Shown: positions 8,923-21,300, counted from the first letter of the stretch. The stretch is 64,000 nucleotides of DNA from Odontocerum albicorne (GCA_949825065.1 OX463845.1:23848728-23912727), one strand, 5' to 3'. Notes: generated from the sequence alone by a model not told the origin. Translations and numbers: made by a program.

Positions 8923-10689
8923 TAATGTATATTTATTATAAAAGAAGTCTCAAACTTAAGAATTTGATAAATATTTGCAAAGTTTAATAGATAATTAACT
9001 TAAATATTGTACATAGTTAGAGTTTTAAATTTAGGTTGACTCTTTATTAAGATAGATATAAAAATTTCGAATGAATTCTCTTATTTATAAAACAATGAAA
9101 TTTATGTAAATTAGTGGCCCTAAGCTCTGTTCTAATTTTATAAATAAAAGTGTTAATTATTAAAAAAAAAAATTTCGTCTTATTTATATTTATAATCCAA
9201 AAAAAGTAACTTAATGAATATATCCTAATTGCATTATTCGTAGTATGTCTCACAAAGATTCTCTCAAATGAGCACTCTCCACTATAGGTCGGAATGGGAG
9301 AGTATTTTACCTATGGATGACAATTTGGTTCCATTCGAACTATTCATCTTTTTTGTACCGGTCATATATTAGTTTGACCGGTCACACTTTTGATCCAACT
9401 TAGGCATCAACTCCTCGGTACTTTTCCTGTGACAAGATGAACTGAGATGACAAGGCCATCCACAGAGCTTGAGCTGTCCTAAAAGGAATTATTTTATTCT
9501 TACTCGTATCTGTAGAAAGCTGTAACTTATAGTAGTAATATGACTTGGTGATAGTTTCATCCGGATAACATCATGCAAAATTTCCTCTGAAGTTCCTCAA
9601 CATGAACTCTATAATGACATAAAATTTAAAATACATAATAGAGTAAATTTTTTTACTCTACTATATTATGTCATTATGGAGTAAAAAATTATCATGTATA
9701 TTAGGAATCAACCATACCAATGAAACACAGTAGGCCCTCATTCATACAGTCGGTTAAGAAGCAGACCCTTGCAGGAAAACAAAGTGCTTCAATTTTTTCT
9801 CTATTCTGTACATATAAAAGCATAAAAACACATTTATGTGCAAACAGTGCTAAGCCTAAAATTAAAATTAATGATACTGTGCAAAAATTGTTAACCTTAA
9901 AATATTTTCACTCTTCTTATGGTGATTGATGAATACAAACTCCAAAACTGTATATGTATCGGAGGAAATCTGAAGGAGTAGTCACTAGGTCATGCAAAAA
10001 GCACCGAATGAATGAATCAAGCACAGCAAAGTGAATCCATGGATGTAATTACAAAGTGCGGTAAAAGCAAAGTGTTAAAAAACATGACATTATTAAACAC
10101 ATTATTTTTCCTGAGCATGGTTTGTCTCTCCGATCTAGTGATGAGAGAATCCTCTGTATACCAATGCAGCTCACTCATCTTGTACAGTTTACTCAGCTTG
10201 ACTTAGGAACAATCTTTCTTGCTCAATTAGATGTGCTCCATCTTTATGTAAATTTAAGAAACAACTAAAAAGCATTGTACATCTTAAATTTTCCCGCACC
10301 TTATTTATTATCATATAATTCTCATCCTTGTCTGTATTTTCCTTGAGATTCGTACTTTGTTTTCATTCTTTCAATTAAACTGTTACTGATACCCAACTAT
10401 TACTTTTCATTATATTTGCTTCAGAAATGGTCATGGATACTGAAAATAACATATTTTGAATCAAAACCTAGTAATTGAAATAAATTTCTACATAGCAATG
10501 AATAATTGTGTGAACAAGGGTAATGCATCTACGAGCAAGTTTTCATGAATAACTATGTGTCGAAATAAAATTGAAACATTTTTTCATACAAAATCAAAGC
10601 CTTCAAATATTACAATATATTATTAGATACACAGATAGTGATTATGAATGAGGTTATTTATTCGTATTGTACTTCTCAACATATCTGAT
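8923..10689. other. No confident gene; short unassigned ORFs
   Basis: Open frames at 9047-9253 (-), 9720-9929 (+) and 10012-10206 (+) are 64-69 codons, show no motif and have AT-driven codon use. A hairpin at 9603-9687 is listed separately. Nothing else is recognised. Confidence 0.3.
9603..9687. repeat. Imperfect hairpin
   Basis: 'ctctataatgacataa' and 'taatagagtaaa' on the left pair with 'tttactctactatatta' and 'tgtcattatggag' on the right, across a run of T. One side carries an extra 'aatttaaaataca' bulge. Confidence 0.55.
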
Positions 10690-10955
10690 TGGTGATGTGA
10701 ACTTGTCAGGGGACAATATTGTCTTCGGTCCCCCAACAATCGAGCCTTCAGGTTAAGAACCACTGGAGTAGACATAATTTTTTATCACACGTGTTTCAAA
10801 TAATACCGCAAATGAATAGACAATAGCAGTTCTGCTTATCTAGTGTGTACGAGTATTGTTACCAAACAATTTTTTTAGATGTCATCGGGAACCTAGTCCG
10901 AAAATTCCGGATGGATGATAAGCATCTTACCAACTAGGCCACGGAGGTCACCTAT
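10690..10955 (-). mobile_element. SINE-A-headed repeat with long body
   Basis: The tRNA-like head (10880-10952) includes the A-box complement 'cttaccaactaggccacgg' and a weak B-box. The body (10690-10880, with 'ttggttcttaacctgaagg' on the minus strand) is shared with 61800-62000. The variant differs from SINE-A in its 3' half. Confidence 0.5.
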
Positions 10956-11934
10956 AAATGAGGAAGTAGAGGGAATCAACTACAATGATTTATGTTCTAA
11001 TTAGCTAATTGTGGAAACAAAAAGTATGCAATATCTGGCAGCACTTCATGGAACTTGCTTGATGGTTAAAGGGACACTCTATGGTTGATTAGACATTACC
11101 ATGTATATGTAGATATGTTTATATTGTCTGATATTGAATGTATTATAAAAAAAAATAGTTGAAAAATCTATGAAATTTAAATTAATGAAAACACGTTTGA
11201 TGTTTTGCTAAATCGTCGAAAAATATTGTTTGAATCTAAAAAAAAATTAAATCAGAAAAAAAACATTGGCCTCCTTCAGTTTGAATACGTAATATTTATT
11301 AGCTAAGTACTTGAAAAGTAAAAAAATAAATCCAAATCGATAATAAAACTAAAATTGAAGCTAATTTTATAATGCTTATAAAGCAAAATGGATATATTAT
11401 ACGAGTACATGGCAGCTACCTTATATTTCAATTAATACATGGGATGGAAAATACACATAGCAGCGAATTTGACATTGCTTGTGTGAATCATCCACACACA
11501 TCATTAGCCACATGCTACTGTACCATGTAAACATGAGAAATGCAACCTATCAGTAGGAATTCTCACAAATTACCCATTTATGTCTAAGATATTAAATGAA
11601 ACATTTTAGGGTCAATATTTAATATATTCATCAAAAACCATCATCACTAACCTTTAAGATAATGTTATTTTGTCACTATCCCACATTTACTGATTAATTT
11701 GTCACTAACCTTCACTCGTAAAGCGGGAATTAGTAAAGTGAGAAATATTTTTCTGTTGAAATAAATTCATTAACAAAACTTATCTCCCCCAAGAAAGAAA
11801 TTTCACACAGGACAACATTAAAATATACCAATACAAAAGGTTTTTACGTACAAATAATTCATAAAAACAAATAAAAAAACATAATAAATCAGGTGATTAG
11901 GGATAAATGTGAACTTAGCTTCCTTTATTTACTT
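10956..11934. other. AT-rich DNA, nothing recognised
   Basis: No open frame above background, no repeat family seen elsewhere in the window, no RNA structure noted. Confidence 0.4.
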
Positions 11935-11992
11935 TTGTCTGGTTGGTTGGAAGAGATTGCGCCTGGCAATAAGCTCGCCAGAGGATTTTTTT
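11935..11992 (+). mobile_element. SINE-A 3' part
   Basis: 'ctggttggttggaagagatt' and 'aagctcgccag' are the 3' body of SINE-A without the tRNA-like head. Confidence 0.55.
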
Positions 11993-11994
11993 CA

Positions 11995-12300
11995 GTGAAG
12001 TGGAAAAAATAAAATATTTAAAGAAGCGCACGCTGAGATGGTTTGGGCACGTGGATGGAATAAATTAAGAAAGGCTAACAAAACAAATATACAGTGCTAA
12101 TGTGAGTGGAATGCATGTTAGAGGAAGACTAAAGATAGTATGGTTGAATCAAATGTATATTTTAAAAGAAGGTTATGTAATAAGTCTTAGAAATCGTAGG
12201 AGTTGTATGAGAAAGTGTATGAATTTAGATGAGGCCAAAATTAGACGCTATATCCTCTCTGTCTACCCCTACAGAGAGAAGGCCTGATAGTATGGATGTA
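11995..12300 (+). mobile_element. LINE-A C-terminus and 3' end, plus
   Basis: Translation gives KKRTLRWFGHVDG, then VRGRLKIVWLNQMYILKEG, then RNRRSCMRKCMNLDEAK, followed by 'ctgtctacccctacagagag', the LINE-A 3' end. LRWFGHV and a GR-x-K-xx-W-L motif are the usual C-terminal region of many insect non-LTR reverse transcriptases, downstream of the palm and thumb. An open frame of 61 codons (12102-12287) remains. Confidence 0.65.
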
Positions 12301-13429
12301 AGTCAATAAGGTAGCGAATCAACAAAATTCTTCATTCAAGTCACTCTAGGAGTCGCTTTATTCTTGCTGTCTAAGAACCACTTTTTTCATACACTAATCT
12401 CCATTTACGCCAGTAATTGGTATCAGAAAACAGTGCGTGAATAAAAACCGCGTAAATGGAACCATTGATTGGTATGTAAAATAAGTGAGATTTTACATTT
12501 TCCCAGATATTTGATTCAAAATCACTCGCTGGATGAATTTTTCGTTATAATTGTTGTTCTTACAATTGTAGCTGTTTGAATGATCGATTTTAATGACAAA
12601 AATAGTATATCTAGAGTTTGCGTTCCTCTAGCTTAAAACAGAATAAACCGCGTTAAAATGAATTCGCGTAAATTATTTTTTACAAACTTATCATAAGTTC
12701 TATACATTTTATCAGCAATATTATAATAACTAAGGACGAGTAGTAAAAACCTAAAAAAATATTTGAATTTAGTTGTTGGGTTTGCTAATTTGGCCCTGGT
12801 AAAAAATAACAAAAATTAAAAGGTAGGTAGTACAAGGAAACAATAACAAATGAGAGAAAGATTTATATTTTCGTCTCGGTTTGGCGAGACAAAACAAAAA
12901 ATATTTCCACACGTTTGTTAGCGAAGAAAATAATAAAAAATAAGAATGGAATAAATGTTTTTTGCTCAGTAATACTCGTCCGCGCGGCCTCTGTGCCACT
13001 CTGTACCAGGCGGGTGACGGGTGACAGCGCGAGTTATGGCCAACACGAAATATAATATAGAATATATAATTTTTATTCATTGTAAATACTTACGTGGTTC
13101 ATCTCAGTATAGAGTTGGTCGTACTAAAAATATACATTTTTATATTTCTTTCGGCTAAATGAATCAAATTCTAAAGCAGGGAAGAGCAAAAAGTTTTTAT
13201 AATAGAGTTGTATCGACGCATCAGAAGCGAATGAAGTATGCTAGGATAGAATGAGGGGGGGGGGGGGTTCTGTTCATTATGATGATGTGCCCATAGGCAT
13301 CATCTATCTACCAGTCACCCGATGTGATAAGATTCACCATCCCAAATGATGAAAAGAAACATCGAAGAAAATAAATTTAATTCAATCAATAAATTCAACA
13401 CGCCGATGGAAAAATTTGCCACGTCCTAA
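12301..13429. other. No confident feature
   Basis: The 103-codon minus ORF (12769-13080) has no recognised motif and sits over ordinary AT-rich sequence. A run of 13 G occurs near 13255-13267. Nothing else is supported. Confidence 0.35.
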
Positions 13430-13900
13430 CCACGCAAATTCCGATGTCCTGTAACAGAAAAGGGATAGTACCAATGAGTTGACCAAATGCTTGACACGGT
13501 AAGCGGACCACGCACTATGTCCAAAAATACATCGTTCTCGCAAAAAAAGGGTGGACCCGGATCAGCGGGATTCATTCTCCACCCGGCTGCCTTGCCGAGT
13601 GGATTCTCCACCTGGTTGCCTACAAGACTGATTGATCTTCACTTCACCTGAGATCTGCTCCTCACTACGCGGACCTTCTCACCCTGGAAGGGAAGAGTGA
13701 GCCACCCAGCTGGTATAAAATAACTGCCAGCTCCGTCCAAGGATTAGTCAGCAGCCGATCAGCCAAGACGTCTCCATTACAGCTCTCCAGCACACTCCTT
13801 GAACACACTCCTCCAATCACGGTAGTAGTACCATAAAGACATTTTTACTACCGGGAAGTGGTATCAATGCTTACCCCAATAACGACATGGTGTTGCCATC
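13430..13900 (+). mobile_element. LTR-like promoter segment (candidate)
   Basis: A GC-richer block containing a TATA box (ggtataaaataac, about 13712), about 30 bp on an initiator-like 'ttagtcagcagcc', then 'ccataaagacattttt' as a possible poly(A) signal and 'agtggtatcaatgc', which resembles the TGGTATCAgaGC primer-binding site used by many LTR retroelements. Such spacing is typical of an LTR R-U5 region. TG/CA ends, a second LTR and gag-pol are not visible, and it could instead be a host promoter. Confidence 0.3.
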
Positions 13901-15169
13901 ATTGACTGATTTTGAAATGCATTAAAATAATCATACTAATGTTTTGTGACGAAATATTCGATCGAAATATTTTGAAAGTAAACTTGATAAACTGTATTTC
14001 AATTAATTGTTTCAGTAATGATATTCTTACGGATTCTTCTTAGTATTTTCGTCACTGGCGCCTTTTCATCGATTTTATTTATGACACATTCAAAAATTTA
14101 TCTGCAATAATGTATGTTGGTAGTGCGGTATAAAATAAGTGGTAGTGCGGTATATGTAGCGCATGTTGTCCGTCGAGTATCTTAGTAAGTAGAAACTTTT
14201 CTCCTTGTAGCATGCTACTTTAAATAAAAAAATCAATTGAATGTAAAATATAATAGAAAATTTTATTTGAATCTTTAAAAAACGTTTTTTGGAATTATTT
14301 ACTCACATTGTTTTGTATTTACAGTTCATTACTCGTCGTTTCAGTTTGACCGCAATCTATCTGAACCGTTTTACTGCTGAACATTTTTTTAATACTATAA
14401 AACGTCTATATATAGACTCTCAGCACTCTTAACGGTTAAGGAATCGAGGTACTAGTAAGATGGACTGTGCGATGAGTCTTAAAGGTTCAGTAATCAACTG
14501 TAATTGCAAAGCAAAGTGAGTAAATAATTTTGAAAAACGTATTTTTCAAAATGTGTTTAAAGTCTACGAAATTTAATACAAAAACTGATTTGGATTGAAG
14601 ATTTTACTTATTTGAAATTGATAAAAAAAATAGTTGCCAATATATTTGAAATTCTAAAAAGTTCAGACATCGGTCATATTCAGCAGTTATACCTGAAAAT
14701 TTTGCACTACGCTTGCAACTTATATGCATCCTGTTTTCACCCACGGCATTTCCAATATTATTTTATTGGTGTCCTACTCTTTCTGAATCCAACCTCTCAC
14801 CTGTATGCTTTGACTCTTTCTCTCGCATCGTTTTGTTAATATTCTATTCCATTGTGTACCTTGTAAGGTGATTTGCAGTGGTCGTCGATATTTGAGAGAT
14901 TGATTTTATTGACAAAACTCGTCAGGCAGGTTTTATGAGAATTTTTTGAATTCTCAAATAATTACATCCAGGATTTAGTAATAAATACTTGTATTGTGCC
15001 AGAAGATTCAAGGCTCAAATCCCAACGATGATTATACAAAAGTTTTTTTCAGTGTGGTTTTTCATATTTAAACGTTTTCACAACGTGATCACTTGGAAGA
15101 TATTTAACGGTAGTAACACCAACAAATTTTGTAAAATATTACATTCATACCATCACACTATTTTCATAT
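13901..15169. other. No confident feature
   Basis: 'ggtagtgcggtataaaata' and 'ggtagtgcggtatatgtag' near 14130 form a short two-copy repeat. Open frames at 14612 and 14989 (+) are 62-75 codons with no motif. Confidence 0.35.
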
Positions 15170-15330
15170 TAAAGTAGGCAAAGAAGACAGAGTGCCAAAC
15201 TTTCAAATCATAGTTTAGTTTCTTCGCATTCTCCTCATCCATATATCATCTCATACAATTGCTTCTGATTTTCTTACTCCTTATCTTTCCTTCTTTAAAT
15301 CAATACAATAGTTAAATAAATGCATTATAA
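15170..15330 (-). mobile_element. LINE-A 3' fragment, minus
   Basis: 'aagtaggcaaagaagacaga' and the following 'tgccaaactttcaaatc' match the LINE-A 3' end at 18870 and 53430. Confidence 0.5.
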
Positions 15331-17239
15331 TATTCGTAAATCATCCGAGCATAGTTTTTATTTCATACTAACGCGGTCAATTCATGTCACATACCCATGA
15401 AAACCTAGGTTTGTGCAAAATGTGGGTCGGTTCATCTCAAATCATATGAGAAAAAAGTTTAAATAAATAATATAATTTACTATTTTAACAATTACCCAGA
15501 TATATCTGGAACGCTCTGAGTTCACCAAAATGAAAAAAGATTATAAACCTAAAAACAAATGTCACCCAAATAGCACATTTTTGTTGATATTAATTTAAAT
15601 AGTTCTGATTCGTAATAACAGGTGTCACATTATTTTCACTTTTGTAAATAAAATGAGGTGTGCTATGATAATTAAGGTACAACATTTAAATGATTTCTTT
15701 TTATCCACGTCCTGATATAGCATTGAATAAATAATAGTCGTGAGTGAAGATTTTATAGTTTTAACATGCAGCGGTTAGTGGATTTTTGAACTTTTTTTCG
15801 TTTTTAAGAATACATACATACATTTTTCGTATGTTTGTCTTGCTCCTGTTTAATACATTAGGGTTTTATAACAGTTAAGAAACGTTACAAAAAAACTCTA
15901 AAACCATGTATGACACGGGTTAATCATTTAGTTTATCAAGATTTAATAAACTTAATGAAATGTACATGTCTCGAGTTCATTGGACCCTACTCACCTGATA
16001 ACCTTTATTACAGTGGTAAGGTAATCTGGTGAAAAGGGTCCAATGATAACAATCGTATCGGTCAATTTGGCTTAATATTTTCTTGCTTTCAAACGCGTAA
16101 ATCTTTTTTAATTAACAAGGAAGCGTTGCGCCAAATAAATGAAAAATGAAGAAAATATTTTTCAAACGGGATTTAAACTCATTTTTGATTGTTTATCCAA
16201 ACGTCTTGCTTGAATACTTGCGATGCAATATTTGCTAACAATAGTCAATTTCCCAAAAAGAAAAAGACCCTGAGTTCAAATCCTGCTCACAAAAATATTT
16301 TCATCTTCTCCAGGTGAGGCATGTTTTCGGCATTGAAAATGTTTCCATTTAGTACGGGTATGTGTTAATTATTAATAAATAATAACTTATCAAGCAATTG
16401 ATTTTTTTTGACAAAGGAATTAAATAATAATCAACAAGTGGTAAAAAGTATCAACCTATGTTTTTCATGTACATAATATGTTCTCAGCAAGATATAGTAC
16501 AGGCAAAAACCGGGATCACAAGTGACGGGCAATTAATCCGGATTCATATACTCGTAAGTGTCCACTTGAAATAACATGTTTTTGTATATCTTGTTTTATA
16601 GATATGCGAGTATTATGTATATCATACATATTGCATGTACATAACAAATAAATAAATACTAAATTAATGTTAATCTTATTTATCAAAATTATAAATAAGA
16701 TTAACATTCATTTATGTAGTATTTATTTGTTTTATTATTTTGAATAGTATGTAGATGAAACACGATTTAATCCATGGCATATTTTAGCCAATTAAACTTC
16801 AGATTTAAATGAATTTTGTTTAAAATTTTAGATACTTCAATTAATTTAGTTCAACATTTCGTTACACTTAATTTATAAACAAATCATATATTTCTACTGA
16901 CCAGGCAAAAGTTATCATAATTGATTCTCCTCAAATAAGACTTCGATGAGATTTTTGGAAAGTTTGTAAAAAATGTGACAAATAGACTTCTTAAATGTGG
17001 TAATATAACATACTAAGAAAAAGAAGAATTTTTGGAAAGAGGAAAAAGAAAAAAAAATCGTTTTTAAACCGAAAATTTACATTTTCAATGATATATTTTA
17101 CGTTATCTAATGTTTTTTTTTGTATCCAGAGAATATGTTGAAATTTAAATAATTATTATCTCCATCAGCATCACGCGATTTGCCTATATAGATAGAAAAA
17201 AAAAAACAGATCTCTAATTCAATATATTCTGTCATACAT
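15331..17239. other. AT-rich DNA; one perfect hairpin
   Basis: No coding signature. The inverted repeat 16645-16730 is listed separately. A weak B-box-like 'gagttcaaatcctg' near 16272 has no A-box partner. Confidence 0.35.
16645..16730. repeat. Inverted repeat, 18-bp perfect core
   Basis: AATGTTAATCTTATTTAT and its exact reverse complement are separated by caaaatt (centre about 16687). Outside the core, 'aataaatact' pairs with 'agtatttatt' with a small bulge, giving arms of about 38 bp. Confidence 0.75.
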
Positions 17240-17580
17240 ATATCTTTCGCTTCTACCACACCCACACGTCATGCATATTGTCCTATTGTCAAGGGTTTTC
17301 CCCCTTTTCTTTTTCAGAATTTTATTCATTTGGTCGTGCCACGTTTTTTAGGTATTTCCGAACATCTTGTACTTTGTGTATTACTTGTATGGATTTTTTT
17401 CTCTACATTTTTCATCATTCATTCTTTTTAGGTGGCCGAACCAACACAATGCTCCTTTGTTCATCTACTGCATCTTCTTTTAACCCTTATTATTTCCTAA
17501 TGTCCTCTTCCTTATCTATCATACATAGTTTTCCCACACATATACAATGCTCTCATTTCTGCCGCATATAACTTTTATCT
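17240..17580 (-). mobile_element. LINE-A coding/3' remnant, minus
   Basis: The order 'cgtcatgcatattgtc', 'ttttcagaattttattcatt', 'aacatcttgtac', 'ggccgaaccaacacaatgctc' matches copies at 34860, 41130 and 54610. On the minus strand the last phrase reads as the degenerate RWFGH-type region of the reverse transcriptase C-terminus. Confidence 0.6.
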
Positions 17581-18109
17581 AAGGTTGGAACTAAAATTTA
17601 ATTATTAGCAGTCAGGTTTGCTTGTTTTGAAATTCTCCGTTCAGTCAATACTAAAACCATGTAAATTTGAAAAATAAACACTATATTTTGAAAAAGTTTG
17701 TGTTGCTGATCTCAACCCGATGGTTGGTGATCACTGTATCATATAAACATCATCTCTGTCTACCGTATAAGTCTGTCCCACTTCGAAGTTGGTCAGGTAC
17801 TATTCAGATGTCACCGACCTCGTCGAGAGCTTCATTGGATTCAATAATCAAGGAGAATTTATCAAAAAGATTCGACTGTTGAATTATAAAATTTTATTAC
17901 AGTACTTTTATATTTTACTTTTTTATGTTATGGTGTTTATATTTTTCGAGATTGAAAAAGCATTTGAACGTATTAGTGGAGCATCGAAATAACATGTGCT
18001 GGGCCCTTTTTAGTGTGAAATAATAATATATTTTCAAGAAAACAAGGCACGAATGCAATTCTTACGATTTAAAAATATTAAACCAAGTTTAAAGCTTCAA
18101 ACATCACGC

Positions 18110-18254
18110 CATGTTTCTATTAAGGTAGGCAGAGAGGACAGATCTCCACACCTTTCTATCCATGCAGCTAACTCACGATTTGTCCACATCCATACATCTC
18201 TTACCTTTCTCTCAATCAAAATATATCCACTTATCTCCTACTCGACTCCTACGA
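18110..18254 (-). mobile_element. LINE-A 3' fragment, minus
   Basis: Contains 'aaggtaggcagagaggac' and 'ccatgcagctaactcacg', the LINE-A 3' end in reverse orientation. It abuts an oppositely oriented copy at about 18255. Confidence 0.6.
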
Positions 18255-18385
18255 ATGTAGAGAAGGTGAAAGTTGTGTGCTTGGCTATAAAAGTTTGGAG
18301 ATCTGTTTTCCCTGCCTCCCCCGCAAGTTTAAGTGCCGCAAGGGACACGGCGTGATGATATGTTTGTATGTATCACACATTCTTC
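18255..18385 (+). mobile_element. LINE-A 3' fragment, plus
   Basis: Reads 'agaaggtgaaagttgtgtgc', then 'gccgcaagggacacggcgtg' and a TATGTATG-like tail, the LINE-A 3' end in plus orientation. Confidence 0.65.
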
Positions 18386-18389
18386 CTCA

Positions 18390-18840
18390 TCCTGCACTAA
18401 TTTCAGACATACACATTTGTTTCTTAAGTCTTTCATAGCTCATTCTCTCAATGTGGCCAAACCATCTCAAGACTCCTTTCTGAATTCTACTGAAAACATC
18501 CATCTGTAACAAACAGTTATATTTTTATCCGATCATTTCTTATTCTATCAAATGCAATATCAGCAAGGCACGCATTTCTACCATATTTATTGTATTTTGC
18601 ACATTTATTGTATCACTCCCTTTCAATGCCCATGCTTCTCTTCCATACACCAAGGTTGGCACACCACTGTGCACAATCATTTTTGAGGATTTTGCGATTG
18701 ATTCATTGGCAAAAACAGTACTATGTATACCGTTGACCTTGGTGCCTGCAACAACACATCTTTCAACATCTTTCCGTCTTTTATCGTCTTTCAAAAACAT
18801 ACGTTCCATGTTTTCGTATACGATACGTATATTTCGCATA
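18390..18840 (-). pseudogene. LINE-A reverse transcriptase remnant
   Basis: The minus-strand frame 18540-18839 reads YENMERMFLKDDKRRKDVER, CVVAGTKVNGIHSTVFANES and VPTLVYGREAWALKGSDTIN, then MVEMRALLILHL. VPTLxYGxExW and NAVEMRxLR are the RT thumb region downstream of the YADD box in this LINE type. The adjacent DNA (18430-18490, minus) gives KGVLRWFGHIE, the next C-terminal block. YADD itself is absent here. Lack of the upstream palm shows 5' truncation. Confidence 0.7.
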
Positions 18841-19010
18841 CATCACGCTGTTTCCCTGTCGGTTTAGACCGAGAGGAAAGAGTGCCAGACTTTCCTATCA
18901 CAATCCACTCCATTCTCCCCTTCTACAACGATATACTTACACTTACTAGTATAAGTTTATTTATCTTCTTTGAATACACGAGAATTTTTTTACAACATTT
19001 TTGGAATATT
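18841..19010 (-). mobile_element. LINE-A 3' end, minus
   Basis: 'catcacgctgtttccctgtc' and 'gaaagagtgccagactttcc' are a diverged LINE-A 3' terminus, placed just beyond the RT remnant but beginning a separate copy. Confidence 0.55.
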
Positions 19011-19025
19011 GCAAATATATGAGGA

Positions 19026-19230
19026 CTTTACGACCTTTTAGCCTAGTTGGTAAGATGCTCTTCTTCCTACACACGGATAGGTGGTTCGAATTCCGTTGGC
19101 AACCAGATATTAAAAAAAAAAGGTTCTAATCTGGTTTTTAAGTAACACCGCTTTCACTTGTTTCTGGTTGGTTGGAAGAGGCTTGACCAGCCAGGTTGTA
19201 TTTTATACAACGAAAGTCTAATATAATAAA
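19026..19230 (+). mobile_element. SINE-A, complete copy, plus
   Basis: The head has A-box 'tagcctagttggtaagatg' and B-box 'ggttcgaattcc' 34 bases on. The body contains 'tggttggttggaagaggctt' and the tail 'ccaggttgtattttataca' followed by 'acgaaagtctaatataataa'. The head derives from a tRNA and provides the RNA polymerase III promoter. The tail may be recognised by a partner LINE, not identified here. Confidence 0.75.
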
Positions 19231-19509
19231 TAAAAAAATATGTTGGTTGGGTTCTTTTTGTATATAACATACATGTTCTTCTAATGATCTACAGGTAAGC
19301 AGCCTAATAGTCTGATTTGATATATCTTTAAAAATATTTGTATGCAAGCCCTGTCGTATCATGGGCATGCTACAGTTCGTTCACGGTCGACCCAAAGGCA
19401 GCTCGTGAAACTATGGTATGACCTCAGACAAATGGGATCTCAGCCTTAGTGTGATACGATGGAATAAGATGGTATTTTCAAACCTATGGCAGATTTATAT
19501 TTCCTACGC

Positions 19510-19740
19510 TTTTGGTAAAATAATAATAAAAGTACAATTTATACAGCGCTGTTTAGGGAGCAGACTCTCCTCAAGGGATCTCTAACGCAGGATTCGAATC
19601 CGCCATTATTGACAAATCAAAAATATTAGTGTAAGGATATTGAGTGTAAGGATAGGAATGTGGTGGCTGTGGCCATTAGATTAGTAGTTTCTCCGCATCT
19701 GCATATGTTCCAAGGGAAGACGAACTACAAAATAAAAAAA
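19510..19740 (-). mobile_element. LINE-B 3' UTR, minus
   Basis: 'gtttagggagcagactctcc' and 'gccattattgacaaatc' match the LINE-B 3' terminus at 62530-62690 and, in the opposite orientation, at 37400-37490. Confidence 0.6.
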
Positions 19741-19950
19741 TGGAGTAATTCAATTCGTTCAACTAGACCGAACGAGCTGTTCAATGCACGCAGGGCTAAT
19801 ACAAATTATGTAATTAATTCATTTATCTATACAAGTTACTCTGCCTTCATTTAGGAATTCATTGAGTTGGACATATTTACGATTTCGATTGGTACACTTA
19901 AAAGAGGATTAAATGAGTATTTCGTTCCACTTTGATTGACCTGATGGCGA
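19741..19950 (+). pseudogene. LINE-type C-terminal remnant, plus
   Basis: The frame reads RPNELFNARRANTNYVINSF and, past a stop, FTISIGTLKRGLNEYF. The pattern (basic segment, SFxPRT-like position, final xFKxxL-like helix) resembles the C-terminus of insect LINE reverse transcriptases. The assignment is by pattern only. Confidence 0.35.
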
Positions 19951-20834
19951 GCAATACCCCCTAGTTACACTTAAATGTTTTATTTCCTTTTTGTTGTGAC
20001 ATGTTTTCTCTCTCCTGGAAATTTTCTGTTTTTTTTTAAATTTTATATCTCGATTTTAATGTTTTTTTTCCTGCCTCATACCTAGTATGTTTTTTTTACA
20101 TGTTATATTTTATGAATACTTCACTGGTTTAGATTAAAGTATAATATGTTTAATCTATACAATGTATTCAACACTGTTTTCTAATAATTAAAATAATATT
20201 TACATTTTTTCGGTATAGTATAAGGCATGAGAAGTTTGTAAAGACCTAAAAGAACGTGGCACGACAAATTAATCAAATTCTAGTAAAGGTGTACTTAAAA
20301 ATATTTTAAATGAACTAGGGAAAAGGGCAGCATTTTTAGTTTTTGCATACAAGCGGCTTTACCTCTCTCGACTGCCCTGTTTAGCTAAAGGCACTTAAAT
20401 ATTATATATAAGGATGGCCCTGGTACTACTATATAAGTTTATACGTCCTGCCCAACTGCATTTCCATCTCTATTAAAAAGCAGTATTGTCATTACTTTAC
20501 TACGATACGTGCATGGTAAATCAATCTGCTATTTTCAATGTTTTAGTCCAGTATTTTTCAAACTTCATTGTTTCGTTTCTAAAAAAAATCACAGCATCCT
20601 ACAAAACTTACCATTTAATAGAATGGGTGAGTCTGTTCTTCAACAATTCAATTTAATCTTGGAATCAAAATAGACACAGCTTACTTCGTCTCCTATTCAA
20701 TGTTAAGTTTTGAGCGATATTTAGTTTTTACAGCTACCGCTGAAAGCTCAGCTTCGTTGAGGTAAGCCGTCGCAAAAGAAACCAGAACAAGCTTAGCACT
20801 ACATAAATACATGCAAATCATCAAGCCATATACC
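19951..20834. other. AT-rich DNA, nothing recognised
   Basis: No open frame above background and no recurring family seen. Confidence 0.4.
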
Positions 20835-21300
20835 TGTCAGGGTAGGCAGAGAGAACAGATCGCCAGATTTTCCCATCTCGACACACATCCGTACACCTTA
20901 TACAACACCTACGATTTCTCCGTTTTTTTTAATTCCCTCCTTTCAAAATGTGTTCACTCGATCCAACTATACTTTCCTTGATCTTCCTATATGACCCCCT
21001 CCATTCATATTTGTATTTTATATTTGTTTTGTTAGTCATTCTTCATTCATTCGTTCTACAAGCCCAAACCATCTAAAATTGCCCTTCTTCATCTTACTTG
21101 GCACATCAGTCTTAAGTTCGCATTCATCTCTTCATTCCGTAACCTGCCATACGTCCTCGCCCCATGTATTATTTTTTCAGTGTGCGTATTTTTACATTAT
21201 TCCGCTCCTTTCAGTATTTTTTTCCACATCCACGTCTCACTCCTTTACATCAAAATTGGCTGTTGAATTCTTTTGTGGACCATCTATCATCTTCCACTTA
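20835..21300 (-). mobile_element. LINE-A C-terminal/3' copy, minus
   Basis: Starts with 'tgtcagggtaggcagagaga' (3' end), then the reverse of the C-terminal block ('actcgatccaactatacttt', KxxWLD-type) and 'caagcccaaaccatctaaaa' (RWFG-type). All frames are broken. Confidence 0.6.

Noticed and set aside
12769..13080. 103-codon minus ORF as a gene
   Set aside because: No motif, no splice partners and composition as expected from AT-rich DNA.
13255..13267. G-run as a regulatory or quadruplex site
   Set aside because: A single run of 13 G cannot be separated from a homopolymer error, and no further G tracts lie nearby.
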